Shown one piece after another: positions 1 to 9,200 of a stretch of 40,000 nucleotides of DNA; position 1 is the stretch's first letter, and each line of letters opens with the position of its first letter. Both the position numbers and the translations under genes were made by a program. Location: assembly GCA_963575745.1 (NCBI GenBank), contig CAUYUJ010020177.1:1-40000 (forward strand), read 5' to 3'. The notes beneath the pieces are model-generated. The model worked only from the letters and a program-made list of their open reading frames with translations, made no database searches and was not told the origin of the DNA. Origin of the DNA: Prorocentrum cordatum (Eukaryota > Sar > Dinophyceae > Prorocentrales > Prorocentraceae).

Positions 1-72
1 CTCCTCCCTCCTCCTCCTCCTCCTCCTCCTCCTCCTCCTCCTCCTCCTCCTCCTCCTCCTCCTCCTCCTCCT
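1..72. repeat. (CTC)n microsatellite
   Basis: Nearly pure CTC/TCC trinucleotide run from the window edge to about 72. The same motif recurs at 12.1, 12.6, 13.5, 33.5 and 37.3 kb, and in the opposite strand sense (GGA) at 24.6 and 25.6-26.4 kb. Confidence 0.95.
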
Positions 73-639
73 ATCCCCGCCCGACGTTGCCCCTGTTTCC
101 ACGCCGCAGGCGGGTCTGCAGCTTCACTCCTCCCCTCTCTCCTCCCGCCGGGTGCTGCTACTTGTGGTCCTGGCCCAAGGTGTCCCCAGCTCCTCGCGCC
201 AGGTTGGAGCCCCGAACTTGACGGGGCCAGGACGAGGATAGATCCGTTCCGGAATGCTCTCAGAATCGGGGGCGCGCAAGCATGGATCAGCGATTCATGG
301 ATTCAGCGCGCGGTCGCAAATCCATGGGTGTCACGAAAATGCGGCCGATGCCGCCTCGCTCAGCAGCGGAAGTCCGCGATTTCACATGGAAACGGGACCC
401 GTTGCTAATCCACGTCGCCTTGATCCATGTTTGCGATCGCCTGAGAAAAGGCCGCGGCGCCCGAGAGATCCTCCAGAGCCGCCAGATCTCAGAGACTCTC
501 GGCTCGTCCCTTCACGATGATATTCTCGTCGTCTCTTCGTCTTACCGAGGGCCCTGTGGGCTTGGGCCCCGTGAGGGGTGCTTCCAGACCCCCGACGTAA
601 TGATTTTTCACGCACCGTCGAGCCCCAGACTGTCTCGAC
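73..639. other. Gene-free stretch with one dispersed-repeat copy
   Basis: No credible gene. Bases 221-268 and about 436-512 match 36483-36620 (shared ACGGGGCCAGGACGAGGAT, then AAGGCCGCGGCGCCCGA, then a TCAGAGA-CTCG end). The copy here carries about 170 bp in its middle that is absent from the 36.5-kb copy, where tandem palindromes sit instead. The middle segment could be an insertion here or a replacement there. Confidence 0.5.
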
Positions 640-793
640 TTAGGTCGGGCATGTCCCCGTACAGGCGGATGTTCGAAGACACACAAAAAAAAAACATACT
701 CCCCACCCCCAAAAAATGGCAGAAGGATCGTCCCCTGACTATTGTGTAACTATTGTGGACTATTCCTCCGGTAGAGGGACAAGCCCGACTCAA
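640..793. mobile_element. MITE copy 1 (TTAGGTCGGGC terminal inverted repeats)
   Basis: A 154-bp non-coding element. The left end TTAGGTCGGGCATGTCCCC and the right end (read as reverse complement, TTGAGTCGGGCTTGTCCC) are inverted repeats that extend over about 30 bp. The interior ATCGTCCCC block is shared with copies at 4329 and 16011. Flanks GTCTCGAC (632-639) and GTCTCTCT (794-801) match at 5 of 8 positions, the weakest target-site duplication of the three copies. It encodes no protein, so it would need a transposase in trans. Confidence 0.75.
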
Positions 794-824
794 GTCTCTC
801 TTCCCGAGCCGCTCCTGGCCTACC

Positions 825-960
825 CCAAGGCCCGGCAAGGGCCCGCAGAGGCCAGAAAGAGCGAAAAACCTTACGTCCCAAAGATCCGATGCTCCGAAAA
901 AAACTGAGAGGCCGGTTTCTGATCCGTTTTCCGCCTCAGGGGGCCCTTGCCGGGCCTCGG
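825..960. repeat. Inverted repeat (28-bp arms)
   Basis: Bases 825-852 and 933-960 are near-perfect reverse complements around a core AGGCCCGGCAAGGGCCC. They enclose about 80 bp containing A-rich runs. The right arm and what follows resemble 26740-26800 (GGGGGCCCTCGCCGGGCCTCG, then the GTCAAAAAAACGAC region), so it is part of a dispersed family. It could be a foldback element; no target-site duplication was recognised. Confidence 0.55.
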
Positions 961-1800
961 AACGGTCAAAGAGCGACTCAGGGCAAAAAAACCGGCCCTG
1001 GGGAAGCGATCCAGACCTCCAGGGCGCACGCACCGAAAAAAATAGAGCGGCTGGATGTCTGAGGTATTGATTGTTTCCCTAAACGCGAATGTCGTCACTC
1101 GACTGTCCTGGGGCCAGGTAGGGGTCCCCAGAGGCCGAAAAATTAAAAGAAACCTTCCTGCGTGTTACTTTCAAAGCGCGAGAGGGCCTGGAGCGATTTT
1201 TGACTCGCAACCACAACGGGCGGTGTTATGGGGGAGACGGGGGGGAGGGGACGGGAGGGGGCAGAACGTGGCGCCCCCCAAAACAAAAAGCGTGGCGCCG
1301 GACGCACTGCGGCAGTGCCGGCTGGGGGCGCACACTGAAAGGAGGGAAGCGCTGCGTCACGCTATGGGGGAGGAGGGAGAGGGCAGGACGCATAAGAAAA
1401 ATGGAACACAAAAATCAAAAGAAAACAAAATGACTCACTGCGCGGAGATCCCCATGTGCATCTTTTCAAAAAGGATACTTGTCAGTGGGATTTGGGAATG
1501 CGCGTCTAGCCATGCAACTCAACATGCGGATATAATGTTGTACAAGTGTAGGATTGTGCCAAGGCGAGCGTCTGTCAGTGATACACTTTGTTAGGCGCGC
1601 TTCCATGTGAGCGACAAGCGCACGCGCGGGCAGCGAAGCTGCACAAACACCTCCTGTAAACGTTTACTCAAACACATACGACTACGTGTCTTTTCTTTCT
1701 ACGGCAAAGATCTCTTCCGTTGGCTCCCCGTCCGAAGCACCAGGTGGAGAGTACGAATGACAAGCGCTTCGGACGACACCTCAAGATCTGCCCTTCAGCA
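961..1800. other. Intergenic, no gene recognised
   Basis: Mixed-composition DNA. Open frames here lack domain-like sequence and are probably chance. Nothing else recognised. Confidence 0.5.
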
Positions 1801-2530
1801 TGAGAAAGTGCACCTTTCAAGTTCCCTCTCCCGCAGCTAGAGAGAGTGAACCTTTTTTTCAAGTTCCCTCCCTAGCCCAAAACGCACGCGGGACAGTGAA
1901 CCATCTCAAGTTCCCTCTAACGCTAACGACGACCAGACTGGAAAACACCACGGGCCAAGAAAGCAACATCCCACGGTGGCACAGGCTCTGCGCCAGCAGC
2001 ACCTGGTCACTCCTCTTTGATCGCCGTACGCAGCAGGGGAAGCCACGCGGAAAACCACGCAAAAATAGAAAACATGCGCATGCGGGGAAGTGAATCTTTG
2101 CAAGTTCCCTTTCCCGCGACTGAAGGTTGAACCTTTTTCAAGTCCCCCCTTCAGTCCAACCGCGGGAGAGTGAACATTTTCAAGTTCCCTCGCCCCTGCC
2201 TGGAGAGTGAACCTTTTCAAGTTCCCTCTCCAGTTCGACCACAAGCGGGGAATGAAACCTGTTCAAGTTCACTCTCCCGTAGCTACAAAGAGTGAACCTT
2301 GACAAGTTCCATCCCTAGCCCAAAACGCACGCGGGAGAGTGAACCTTCTCAAGTTCCCTCTCCCGTTGAAGACGAAAATCGGCAAGCACCACGGGCCAAA
2401 AAAACAACATCCCACGAAGACACAAGCTCTGCGCCAGCAACACCTGGTCACCCCTCCTTGGTCGCTGTGCGCGGCAAGGGGAGCCACTTGGGACACAACG
2501 CAAAAACAGAAAACAAGCACACCGCTTGAG
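1801..2530. repeat. Hairpin-motif array within a ~443-bp tandem duplication
   Basis: The motif GAGAGTGAACCTT..(T)TCAAGTTCCCTCTC recurs about nine times between 1800 and 2370. Its halves are imperfect reverse complements (GAGAGTGAACCTT and GAGAGGGAACTT), so each copy can fold into a short hairpin. On a larger scale the sequence at about 1863-2090 is repeated, diverged, at about 2305-2520: TAGCCCAAAACGCACGCGGGA lies at 1873 and 2316, and the CACCACGGGCCAA and CTCTGCGCCAGCA blocks are also duplicated. No protein-coding signal. Confidence 0.7.
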
Positions 2531-2766
2531 ACACCCCCACAGAACGGCCACGAACGGAGCCTTGAAAACACCCTTGGCGGCTCCCCCTAGGGGTGCTGAA
2601 ACCAGCGCCCCGCCTGAGACATCCGCACAATCTACTCTGGTAGCCAAAGATGTTGAAACAAAAATCAATCAAACCGCTTGAGACATCCCCACAAAACGGC
2701 CGCGAACGGGACCGTGAAATCACCCCTGGCGGCTCCCATTAGGGGTGCTGAAACCAGCGCCCCGCA
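2521..2766. repeat. 151-bp tandem repeat, first array
   Basis: Units contain ACCGCTTGAGACATCCCC, ACGGCCGCGAACGG and GGCGGCTCCC. Unit starts at about 2521 and 2673 are 152 bp apart. A second array with the same unit lies at 3590-3855, so the block with its neighbouring GAGTATGAGT minisatellite has itself been duplicated. Confidence 0.75.
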
Positions 2767-2880
2767 ATTCTGAGTATGAGTTAGTCTGGGTATGAGTGAG
2801 TCTCAGCATGAATAACTCTGAGTAGGAGTAGATCTGAGTATGAGTAGGTCTGAGTATGAGTAAGCTTGTGTCTATTCGCA
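2767..2880. repeat. (GAGTATGAGTnn)-type 12-bp minisatellite
   Basis: Degenerate 12-bp repeats of the type TCTGAGTATGAG follow the 151-bp units. The same order (151-bp units, then this minisatellite) recurs at 3855-4000. Confidence 0.7.
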
Positions 2881-3009
2881 TGGACCTGTCCGCCGTGAAT
2901 GTCTAGGCGCAAGAGTTTTCCAATATAAACGGGCTTCAGTTGTGACGGTCTGGTCATGAATCTAAGAATGAATTGGAGTGTGAACGAGCCTCAGTAGTAC
3001 GAGCGCGTC

Positions 3010-3130
3010 TCTGCGCATGAGCCTGGGTCCTCCTGGGGTCTCCTGAGGCCACCTGAAACCTACTGGGGCTTCCTGGGGCCTCCAGGAGCCTCTTGGGGCC
3101 TCCTGGGGCCTCCTGGGACCTCTTAGGGAG
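3010..3130. repeat. (CCTCCTGGGG)n-like minisatellite
   Basis: About ten degenerate copies of CCTCCTGGGG. A second short run is at about 3395-3500. Confidence 0.7.
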
Positions 3131-3390
3131 GATTCGTGCCCCAGGAGAGGCCCAATCTATAGCAACAGACGTACATTAAACATTGCGGATTGGAGCCACA
3201 GGAGAGGGGGGCGATCTATAGGAACACACATAAAACACCAAGGACTCGTGCCCCAGGAGAGGCCCTATAGGAACAGAAGTACACAGGAGAAGGACAATAT
3301 ATAGAAACATACGTATAACATCAAGGATTCGTGCTCCAGATGAGGCCCAATCTATAGGAGCATACTTCAAACACATGGGATTGGAGCCAC
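3128..3390. repeat. ~63-bp tandem repeat
   Basis: Four to five degraded units of GATTCGTGCCCCAGGAGAGG, then CCAATCTATAGGAACA, then ACGTA and a run like AAACATCAAG. Unit lengths vary through internal deletions. No coding sequence. Confidence 0.65.
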
Positions 3391-3589
3391 TCCTGTTGCC
3401 TTCTGAGGCCTCATCATGTGGCCTCTTGAGTCTTTCTGTGGCCTCCTGATGCCTCCTGGGACCTCATGTGGTCTCCTGGGGCCTCCTGGCGCATGTTGGA
3501 GCCTCCTGTGGCATCGTGAAAAGAATCTGTGCCCGCGAGTCTGGCCACCGATCGAGACATCCTCAAAATCTGGCCCACCTGCGGGGTGA

Positions 3590-4045
3590 AAATGAGCGCC
3601 TCGCTCGAGACATCCTCCAAATCTGCTCCGAAAGCGAAGATATTGTGACAGAAAATAAGCAAACCGCTTGAGACATCCCCTCAAAACGGCCGCGAACGGG
3701 ACCGTGCAATACCCCTCGGCGGCTCCCCTTAGGAACGTGAAAATGAGCGCCTCGCTCGAGACATCCTCCAAATCTGCTCCGAAAGCGAAGGATGTTGAGA
3801 CAGAAAACAGGCAAACCGCTCGAGACATCCCCACAAAAAGGCCGCGAACGGGGCGTGCGTGAGTCTCAGCATGAGTAAGTCTGAGTAGGAGTAGGTCTGA
3901 GTAGGAGTAGGTCTGAGTATGAATAATTTGTGTCTGAGTAAGTCTGGGTATGAGTAAATCTGAGTGTGAGTAAGTCTGTGTATGAGGAAGTCTGGGCATG
4001 AGGAGGAGAAAAAGGAGGAGAAGGAGAAGGAGGAGAAGTAGGAGG
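3590..4045. repeat. 151-bp units, GAGTATG minisatellite and AGG run, second array
   Basis: Two units (ACCGCTTGAG at 3663, ACCGCTCGAG at 3814, spacing 151 bp) preceded by a partial one, then 12-bp GAGTATGAGTAAGTCT repeats to about 4000, then an AGGAGA run. It is a diverged duplicate of 2521-2880. Confidence 0.7.
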
Positions 4046-4199
4046 CGTTCAAGTAATAACAAGAACCCAATCTTAGGATATGCGACAAAAACTCTCCTGG
4101 GCGCTGGAAGCCAGCCTGGGCCCCCCCTCGGAAATCCAGGAGGGCACCCTGGGCCGCGAGGGCGCTTCCGGCAACACCCGGCCCCTGGCCGCGCGCCGG

Positions 4200-4275
4200 T
4201 CGGCCGAGACACGCGCGCGGTCCAGCGCCGGGGCGGCGGGGCCCGGGCGCGCGTGGCTGCGAGGCGGCGGCGATG
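4200..4275. repeat. Single GC-rich 72-bp-family unit
   Basis: Contains CGGTCCAGCGCCGGGGCGGC followed by GGGCCCGGGCGCGCGTGGCTGCGAGG, resembling the tandem 72-bp units at 34550-35440 and dispersed copies at 13.6, 26.4 and 39.2 kb. Confidence 0.4.
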
Positions 4276-4328
4276 GCCCCAGCCACCTTCGGGCGTACCC
4301 CCCCCATGCGCACGCGGCGGGGCAAAGC

Positions 4329-4473
4329 TTAGGTCGGGCATGTCCCCCTACAGCCGGATGTTGGACGAAAAACTTTGAAAAGTATGCAACACATGCTCCA
4401 AGTAAATCGTCCCCCGAATGTTTTGTTCACTCTTTCTGAATTTTCCTTCTGTAGAGGGACAGGCCCGACTTAA
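4329..4473. mobile_element. MITE copy 2 (TTAGGTCGGGC terminal inverted repeats)
   Basis: A 145-bp element. The left end TTAGGTCGGGCATGTCCCC pairs with the right end, whose reverse complement begins TTAAGTCGGGCCTGTCCC; pairing continues into CCTACAG/CTCTACAG. Flanking octamers GGCAAAGC (4321-4328) and GGCAAGGC (4474-4481) agree at 7 of 8 positions, as expected of an 8-bp target-site duplication. The interior ATCGTCCCCCGA is shared with copy 3. Confidence 0.85.
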
Positions 4474-4872
4474 GGCAAGGCCCAGACCCAGAGAAAACTC
4501 TGTTGGGTCCGAGATGCCTTCGAGGGCCTCTGGAGACCTCCAGAGGCCTCCAGAGGCTTGGGCAGGGAGGAGGGGGGCAGGAGGTCGGGGGGAGGAGAGG
4601 GGAGAGGGCGAAAAGAGGGTGTGACGGGAGAGGGGGAGAGGTGAGGAAGCGGAAGGCACGGGGAGTGGACGAAGGCGCGCTCAGATGTGCCAGGGCGCGG
4701 TCCTCTAAGGAGGCAACCACACGTTAACACGTTAACCCTCCTCCTGACGGACTCAGCTCTGAAACACTTGCGGGGGCTCCGAATTCACAGGACGCCTGCA
4801 ACCGTGTGAACCCTTGTGGTGGTGGTGGTGCCCAAACCTGGGGCCCCGCAGGGGGGAGGGTCCGCAAGTGGC
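4474..4872. other. Intergenic, no gene recognised
   Basis: Purine-rich GGGAGGAGAGG-type DNA (4560-4660) and mixed sequence up to the trinucleotide tract that hosts the retrotransposon. No coding signal. Confidence 0.5.
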
Positions 4873-4905
4873 CGCCGCCGCCGCTTTCGTCGCCGTCGTC
4901 GTCGC

Positions 4906-4940
<35 letters not shown>

Positions 4941-4951
4941 TCGCCGCCACC
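4873..4951. repeat. (GCC/GTC)n trinucleotide tract at the retrotransposon insertion site
   Basis: Interspersed GCC and GTC codon-length repeats run to the first base of the retrotransposon. The same type of tract resumes directly after its A-rich tail (11517-11550), so the element interrupts one microsatellite. Confidence 0.85.
4937..4951. repeat. Left target-site duplication (candidate)
   Basis: GTCGTCGCCGCCACC is identical to 11517-11531, which follows the A-rich 3' tail of the element. Fifteen bp is in the usual range for LINE target-site duplications. The low-complexity target weakens the case, but both copies sit exactly at the two predicted ends. Confidence 0.7.
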
Positions 4952-4952
4952 C

Positions 4953-4974
4953 GCCGTAGCCATTTTGGCTCAAG
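4953..4974 (+). other. Genomic copy of the dinoflagellate spliced leader
   Basis: CCGTAGCCATTTTGGCTC plus AAG, preceded by G (allowed at the first, degenerate position), matches all 22 positions of the conserved dinoflagellate trans-spliced leader. An SL RNA gene would have a GT splice donor after the final CAAG. Here CAAG is followed by ATGCCT, so this is a leader already spliced onto an mRNA and copied back into DNA. It sits two bases inside the left target-site duplication, so it forms the 5' terminus of the retrotransposon. Confidence 0.93.
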
Positions 4975-6174
4975 ATGCCTAGTTCCGCAGGGGAACAAGT
5001 GGATACCGCTAGTCCGCGGCCAGTGCCAGGGCTCGTGAGCCCGACAGCTTTCAACTCCCCGTGTGCCTCCTGCTGCCCGCAGGTGAGCTCTCTCCTCATC
5101 CCTCACCAGACATGTCCAAGCCTGGCTATGTCAAGTGTGCGGCGTGCTCGTACAATTGGACGTGGAAAGGCAAAGACAGGTGCTTCAGTTGTGGCAAGTC
5201 GCTCGAGCTGGCGGTCACTCCGTGGCGCAGCCAGCAGCCGCGCGGGGCCTGGGACACGCGTGTGCAGGCTGCGTTGCAGGACGAGCAGGCGGGCTGGCAT
5301 GACGGCTGGAAGCCATGGAGCGCCTGGCCCAAGTCCAAGGGTGGCCGCAAGCGGCAGCCACAGTCACAACCCTCGTCCAAGCCGCCCGACGCCGAGCCGA
5401 CGGACACTGACGCCCTCTTGGCCATGCTGGACAAATCTCTTTCGGAGGAGGCCCGCGCTGAGCTGGCACTCTTCAAAGACAAGATCGCACCGCCCAAGCC
5501 AGCTCAGCAGGAATCACTCGACGCGAAGTACCAACGCCTCCTTGCAGCTGAACGTAAGGCAGCGGCAGCACTTACGAAGGCGGCAACCTCGGAGAGCAAG
5601 GCCAAGGAGTGGGTCGTCCAATGCGAGGCCCACACTCAGCACTGCGCGGAGGCCCTCGGCGACGCCCAGGCCGCGGTGCAGGAGACCCTCGATGCGATCA
5701 ACGAGGCTCGCGGCACGCGGGCGCCCTCGGCGTTCAAGTCGACGGCAGGCGGCCTCAACCTCAGCAAGCTCCTCCTCAGCGGGGAGGACCTCGCCTTTGA
5801 AGAGGGCGAGGCCTTTGACACCTCCGACCTTGAGCTCGACGCCGAGGACGCCAAGAAGTGGGCCGACCTCAAGCAGCAATTCCTCGACGAGCTCAAGACG
5901 AAGGTCAAGGAGGTCTTCGGCTCAGGCGCCACGGCTATCCAGCAGCGCAAGCAAGAGCTGGAAGCCTTGCGCAGCAGGCTCCGCGCCAAGCGGCCTCGCA
6001 CCGAGGCTGACGGCAGTGGGGCTCAGGCCGCCGAGGCGGGCGCGGGCAGCGCCGCGACACCACCCGCTGCTGCAGCTGATGGTGGTGATGGCGGTCGCCC
6101 TGGCCCTGAGGCTGCATCTCCTGCCGCTGCGTCTGCCGCCGCTCCTGCCGCAGCCAGTGCAGCAAAGCGATCGG
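4975..6174 (+). other. Open frame from the SL-adjacent ATG, overlapping ORF1 and fused in frame to ORF2
   Basis: The ATG at 4975 directly follows the SL (A at -3). Its frame has no stop for 400 codons through the ORF1 region and continues into ORF2. The predicted peptide over ORF1 is rich in Ser, Arg and Pro and has no recognised domain, which is typical of an out-of-register reading of a GC-rich gene. It could be chance, or it could give ORF2 its own start on the trans-spliced mRNA, with ORF1 reached by leaky scanning past a 22-nt leader. The third forward frame of this segment is broken by stops. Confidence 0.35.
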
Positions 6175-6251
6175 ATGCAGCCACCAAGCTTGCCGAGGCG
6201 GCAAGGGCTCGCGCCCGCGAGGAGCGAACCAAAGATAAGGAGGACATTTAG
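5112..6251 (+). CDS. Retrotransposon ORF1 protein (zinc finger, coiled coil)
   Basis: A 379-residue protein, starting at the first ATG in this frame (MSKPGYVKC). An N-terminal finger has Cys9-x2-Cys12-x11-Cys24-x2-Cys27 with Trp/Asn between the pairs, resembling RanBP2-type zinc ribbons common in dinoflagellate proteins. A Lys/Arg/Pro-rich linker follows. Two Ala/Glu/Lys-rich helical stretches (about residues 130-215 and 260-310) look like coiled coils. A basic patch AKRPRTEA may be a nuclear signal. The last 70 residues are Ala/Pro/Gly-rich. The position before an EN-RT ORF suggests an RNA-binding, multimerising chaperone that packages element RNA; this is inferred from non-LTR ORF1 proteins in general. 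It ends at TAG (6249-6251), 77 nt after the first ATG usable by ORF2. Codons end mostly in G or C. Confidence 0.8.
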   Translation: MSKPGYVKCAACSYNWTWKGKDRCFSCGKSLELAVTPWRSQQPRGAWDTRVQAALQDEQAGWHDGWKPWSAWPKSKGGRKRQPQSQPSSKPPDAEPTDTDALLAMLDKSLSEEARAELALFKDKIAPPKPAQQESLDAKYQRLLAAERKAAAALTKAATSESKAKEWVVQCEAHTQHCAEALGDAQAAVQETLDAINEARGTRAPSAFKSTAGGLNLSKLLLSGEDLAFEEGEAFDTSDLELDAEDAKKWADLKQQFLDELKTKVKEVFGSGATAIQQRKQELEALRSRLRAKRPRTEADGSGAQAAEAGAGSAATPPAAAADGGDGGRPGPEAASPAAASAAAPAAASAAKRSDAATKLAEAARARAREERTKDKEDI

Positions 6252-9200
6252 CCAGCCCAGCTTTCGCACGATCTATGTGCGGAACATTACCGACTGGGGG
6301 CCAAAGTGCAAGAAGATCGTCAAGTCCCCGCCGTTCCAGGCGGACATCCTCGGACTATTGGAGACGCATCAGAGCGAGCGCACCAGTGACGCTGTGCTTG
6401 CAGAGTTCGATGCATCAGCTTGGAAGGCAGTTATCTCACCGTCGCGAGCCGACGGCACAGCGCAGAAGGCAGGTGGAGTCGTCTTGGGAGCCCGACGCCA
6501 CCTACAGTGTTCATCATTGGACCACCTGGCCCGCTATCGCTACCAGACAAAGGGACAGTTGCGGCACAGGAAGCCAGAGCCCCACTTCGTCGCAGGGCCC
6601 ATCGACTTCTGGGACTTCCAGGCGCTCACCATCCAGATGCAGCATGGCCAGCTCACGGTGCTCATCGTGTACCTCACCACATCCATCGGGGTGGCTGGCC
6701 AGAACCTTATCAAGCTACAGAACCTCGGAGCTGTCATCAAGAGTCTCACGGGGGACTGGATCGCGATTGGCGATTGGAACGTGGTACCAACGGAGCTGGA
6801 GGAGTCAGGATGGGTCAACTACGTCGACGGCCGCATCTGTAAGCCCTCCAACGTCTCGTTCACTCAGTTCACAGGTGGCCGCATGCTGGATTACGCGGTC
6901 ATCGGAGGGCCAGGTCATCACGTGCCCGCCAAACTCTTTGCGGACACGATGGGAGACCACAAGAGCCACATGGGCCTGGTGGCCCAGTACACTTCACAGT
7001 CGGCGCCAGCATGGGCTCTGATCTTGCCGACTCCCTTCTCCTTCGCTCACCCTCCAGCGGAGCAGAAGGCCGCCGACCCGAATAGCAAGCGCTCACGGGC
7101 CAAGCGCGAGGCTGAGCAGCGCAGGCTCGAGCGTATGCAGGACAACCCCTTGGAGGCCCTCAACCCAGAGGTCACCGAGGCGGCGTCTCAGCAGCAGCCA
7201 GTGGATGGCCCACCCCTGCCCGCGCACATGTGCGAGCCGCCTCCGAGAGGAGGCCGCGCGGTGCCAGCCGACCTGCCGTCGCGGGCCCCCGGTGGCCCTG
7301 CGATCTGGCGGTCGGCCGAGGCAGGGGCAGCCCCCAGTGCTGCGGAGGCGCAAGACATGGACCACGGCGAGCTGCAGTCCCACGACCGATTGCTGGGCTT
7401 CCCGATGACGCCGCCGTGCCCGACGGTGGCCAGGCGCACGGCGGCCGAGAAGGACGAGCTGTGGGCACAGGTCTGCCACCGCCAGGTCCAGTACGATGCA
7501 CCGCCCGACTACATTCGGGACTCCCAGGCGTACCAGTCCTCATCCGAGGCCGCCGACGACCTGGGCAAGCAGTACGCCAAGTGGATCACGCACGTGGAAT
7601 ATTTCTACACAGACATCATGAATGTATCAGCTGATGAGAGGCACCGCTATGTTGGCCGAGGCATGGCACGCGCTCCTGCCCATATGAAGATCCGAGCACC
7701 TCGAGCAGGCACGGGTGCGTGTACCTCCAATCGGGCAACGCGATGGTGGAGCACTATGGCAGCATGTACTCAGCTGCTGGCAAAGGCCATGGCCAGGACC
7801 AACGACGCGCTCTCCGAGGCTGGTGAGAACGCGGCAGACATCATCTACACCCATGCACACGCTATGCCTGATGACAACCTTGTTCCCATTGACAACGCCA
7901 CCAAGCTCAAGTGGCAGCATGGTCTATCAGCTGTGCGTGAATGGTCTACTGACCAGGCTGCCACCATGGCCTATGCATTGGGGATCCTGGCCGACAGGTT
8001 CCAGCGCGCTGAGGTCCGACAAGGACTACAGGCCTTCCAGGAGTGGGTCATCCAGTGCACGGCCAAGAGACCTAGCAAGGTCCTCAAGTGGAACACCGAC
8101 TCAGCGGGGCCGATCATGGAGTACGGGGTCGGGCCTACGGCGTCCACCGACCTCTTTAGCATCATGGAGGGCAAGCGAGGCGCATGGTCGCAGCGCTGGA
8201 GTGGCACGGTCAACCTCTCCGACCTCCAGGCGTTCCGCCGCAAGTGCAGGCTCCTTGAGGAACTAGAGGACGCATGGCAGCCCATAGACCCCTACCTCAT
8301 ACATGACAAGGCCACCGCCCTGCCCAACGCCACGGGCCGCGGCAGTGACAACCTCGGCCCCCTGGACATTCGCAACTTGCCGTTCCAGGCCAAGCAGGGC
8401 CTGGCCGATTTCTTCAACCAGTGCGAGAGGCAGATGGCGTGGCCGTGGCAGCTCATGAGTGTACTTGTAGGCATGCTCCCGAAGCCAGACGGCTCGGATA
8501 GGGGTGTCGCATTGATCCCATGGCTCATGCGCTTCTGGGCGCAGATGCGTAAGGTCATCGGGGCCGACTGGTGCGCGGCCAAGGCAGGCCACTGGGACCA
8601 GGCCATCAAGGGCAGCAGTGCCCTCCAGTGCGGCATCTTCCGCCTGTTCTGCGATGAAGTCGACGACGAGCTGGACATACACTACGCCAACGTGATGTGG
8701 GACTTCGCAGAATTCTACGACAGCGTCAACCCCATCATGGCATTCGAGGCGGCTCTCAGACTCGACTTCTCGCCCAGGAAGCTTGGCATGGCGGCGGTCC
8801 TGTATATGTCGCCGAGGATGCTGCGCTCCAGGGGCGCGATCGCGGCACCCATTCAGCCCACGGGATCGCTGTTGACAGGAGACAGCGATGCAAATAATCT
8901 GGCCAGAGCTGTTTTATATGATTTGCTCGATGATATCCACCGCCAGTTTTTACCCAGAGGTGTCAGATCATACCAATGGGTTGACGATATAAACCAGCGC
9001 GCTGAAGGGCCAAAACATGTCCTGGCTCCTGTCCTCGCCAAGGCGGCCTCCGTTTTCTTCCATGGTGCCCGTTCCCTTGGCCTCGACATTTCGGGGAAGT
9101 CTGGGGTTATCGGTACCGACATCGATATGGCCAAAGCAGTTTGCGCTGAATTTAATAAGAATGTGCCCGAGTTTAAACTTACACCCAGTGCGGTGATTGC

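Noticed and set aside
4953-4974. SL RNA gene
   Set aside because: A functional SL RNA gene has a GT donor after the leader and a short structured intron part; here the leader runs straight into ATG of the element.
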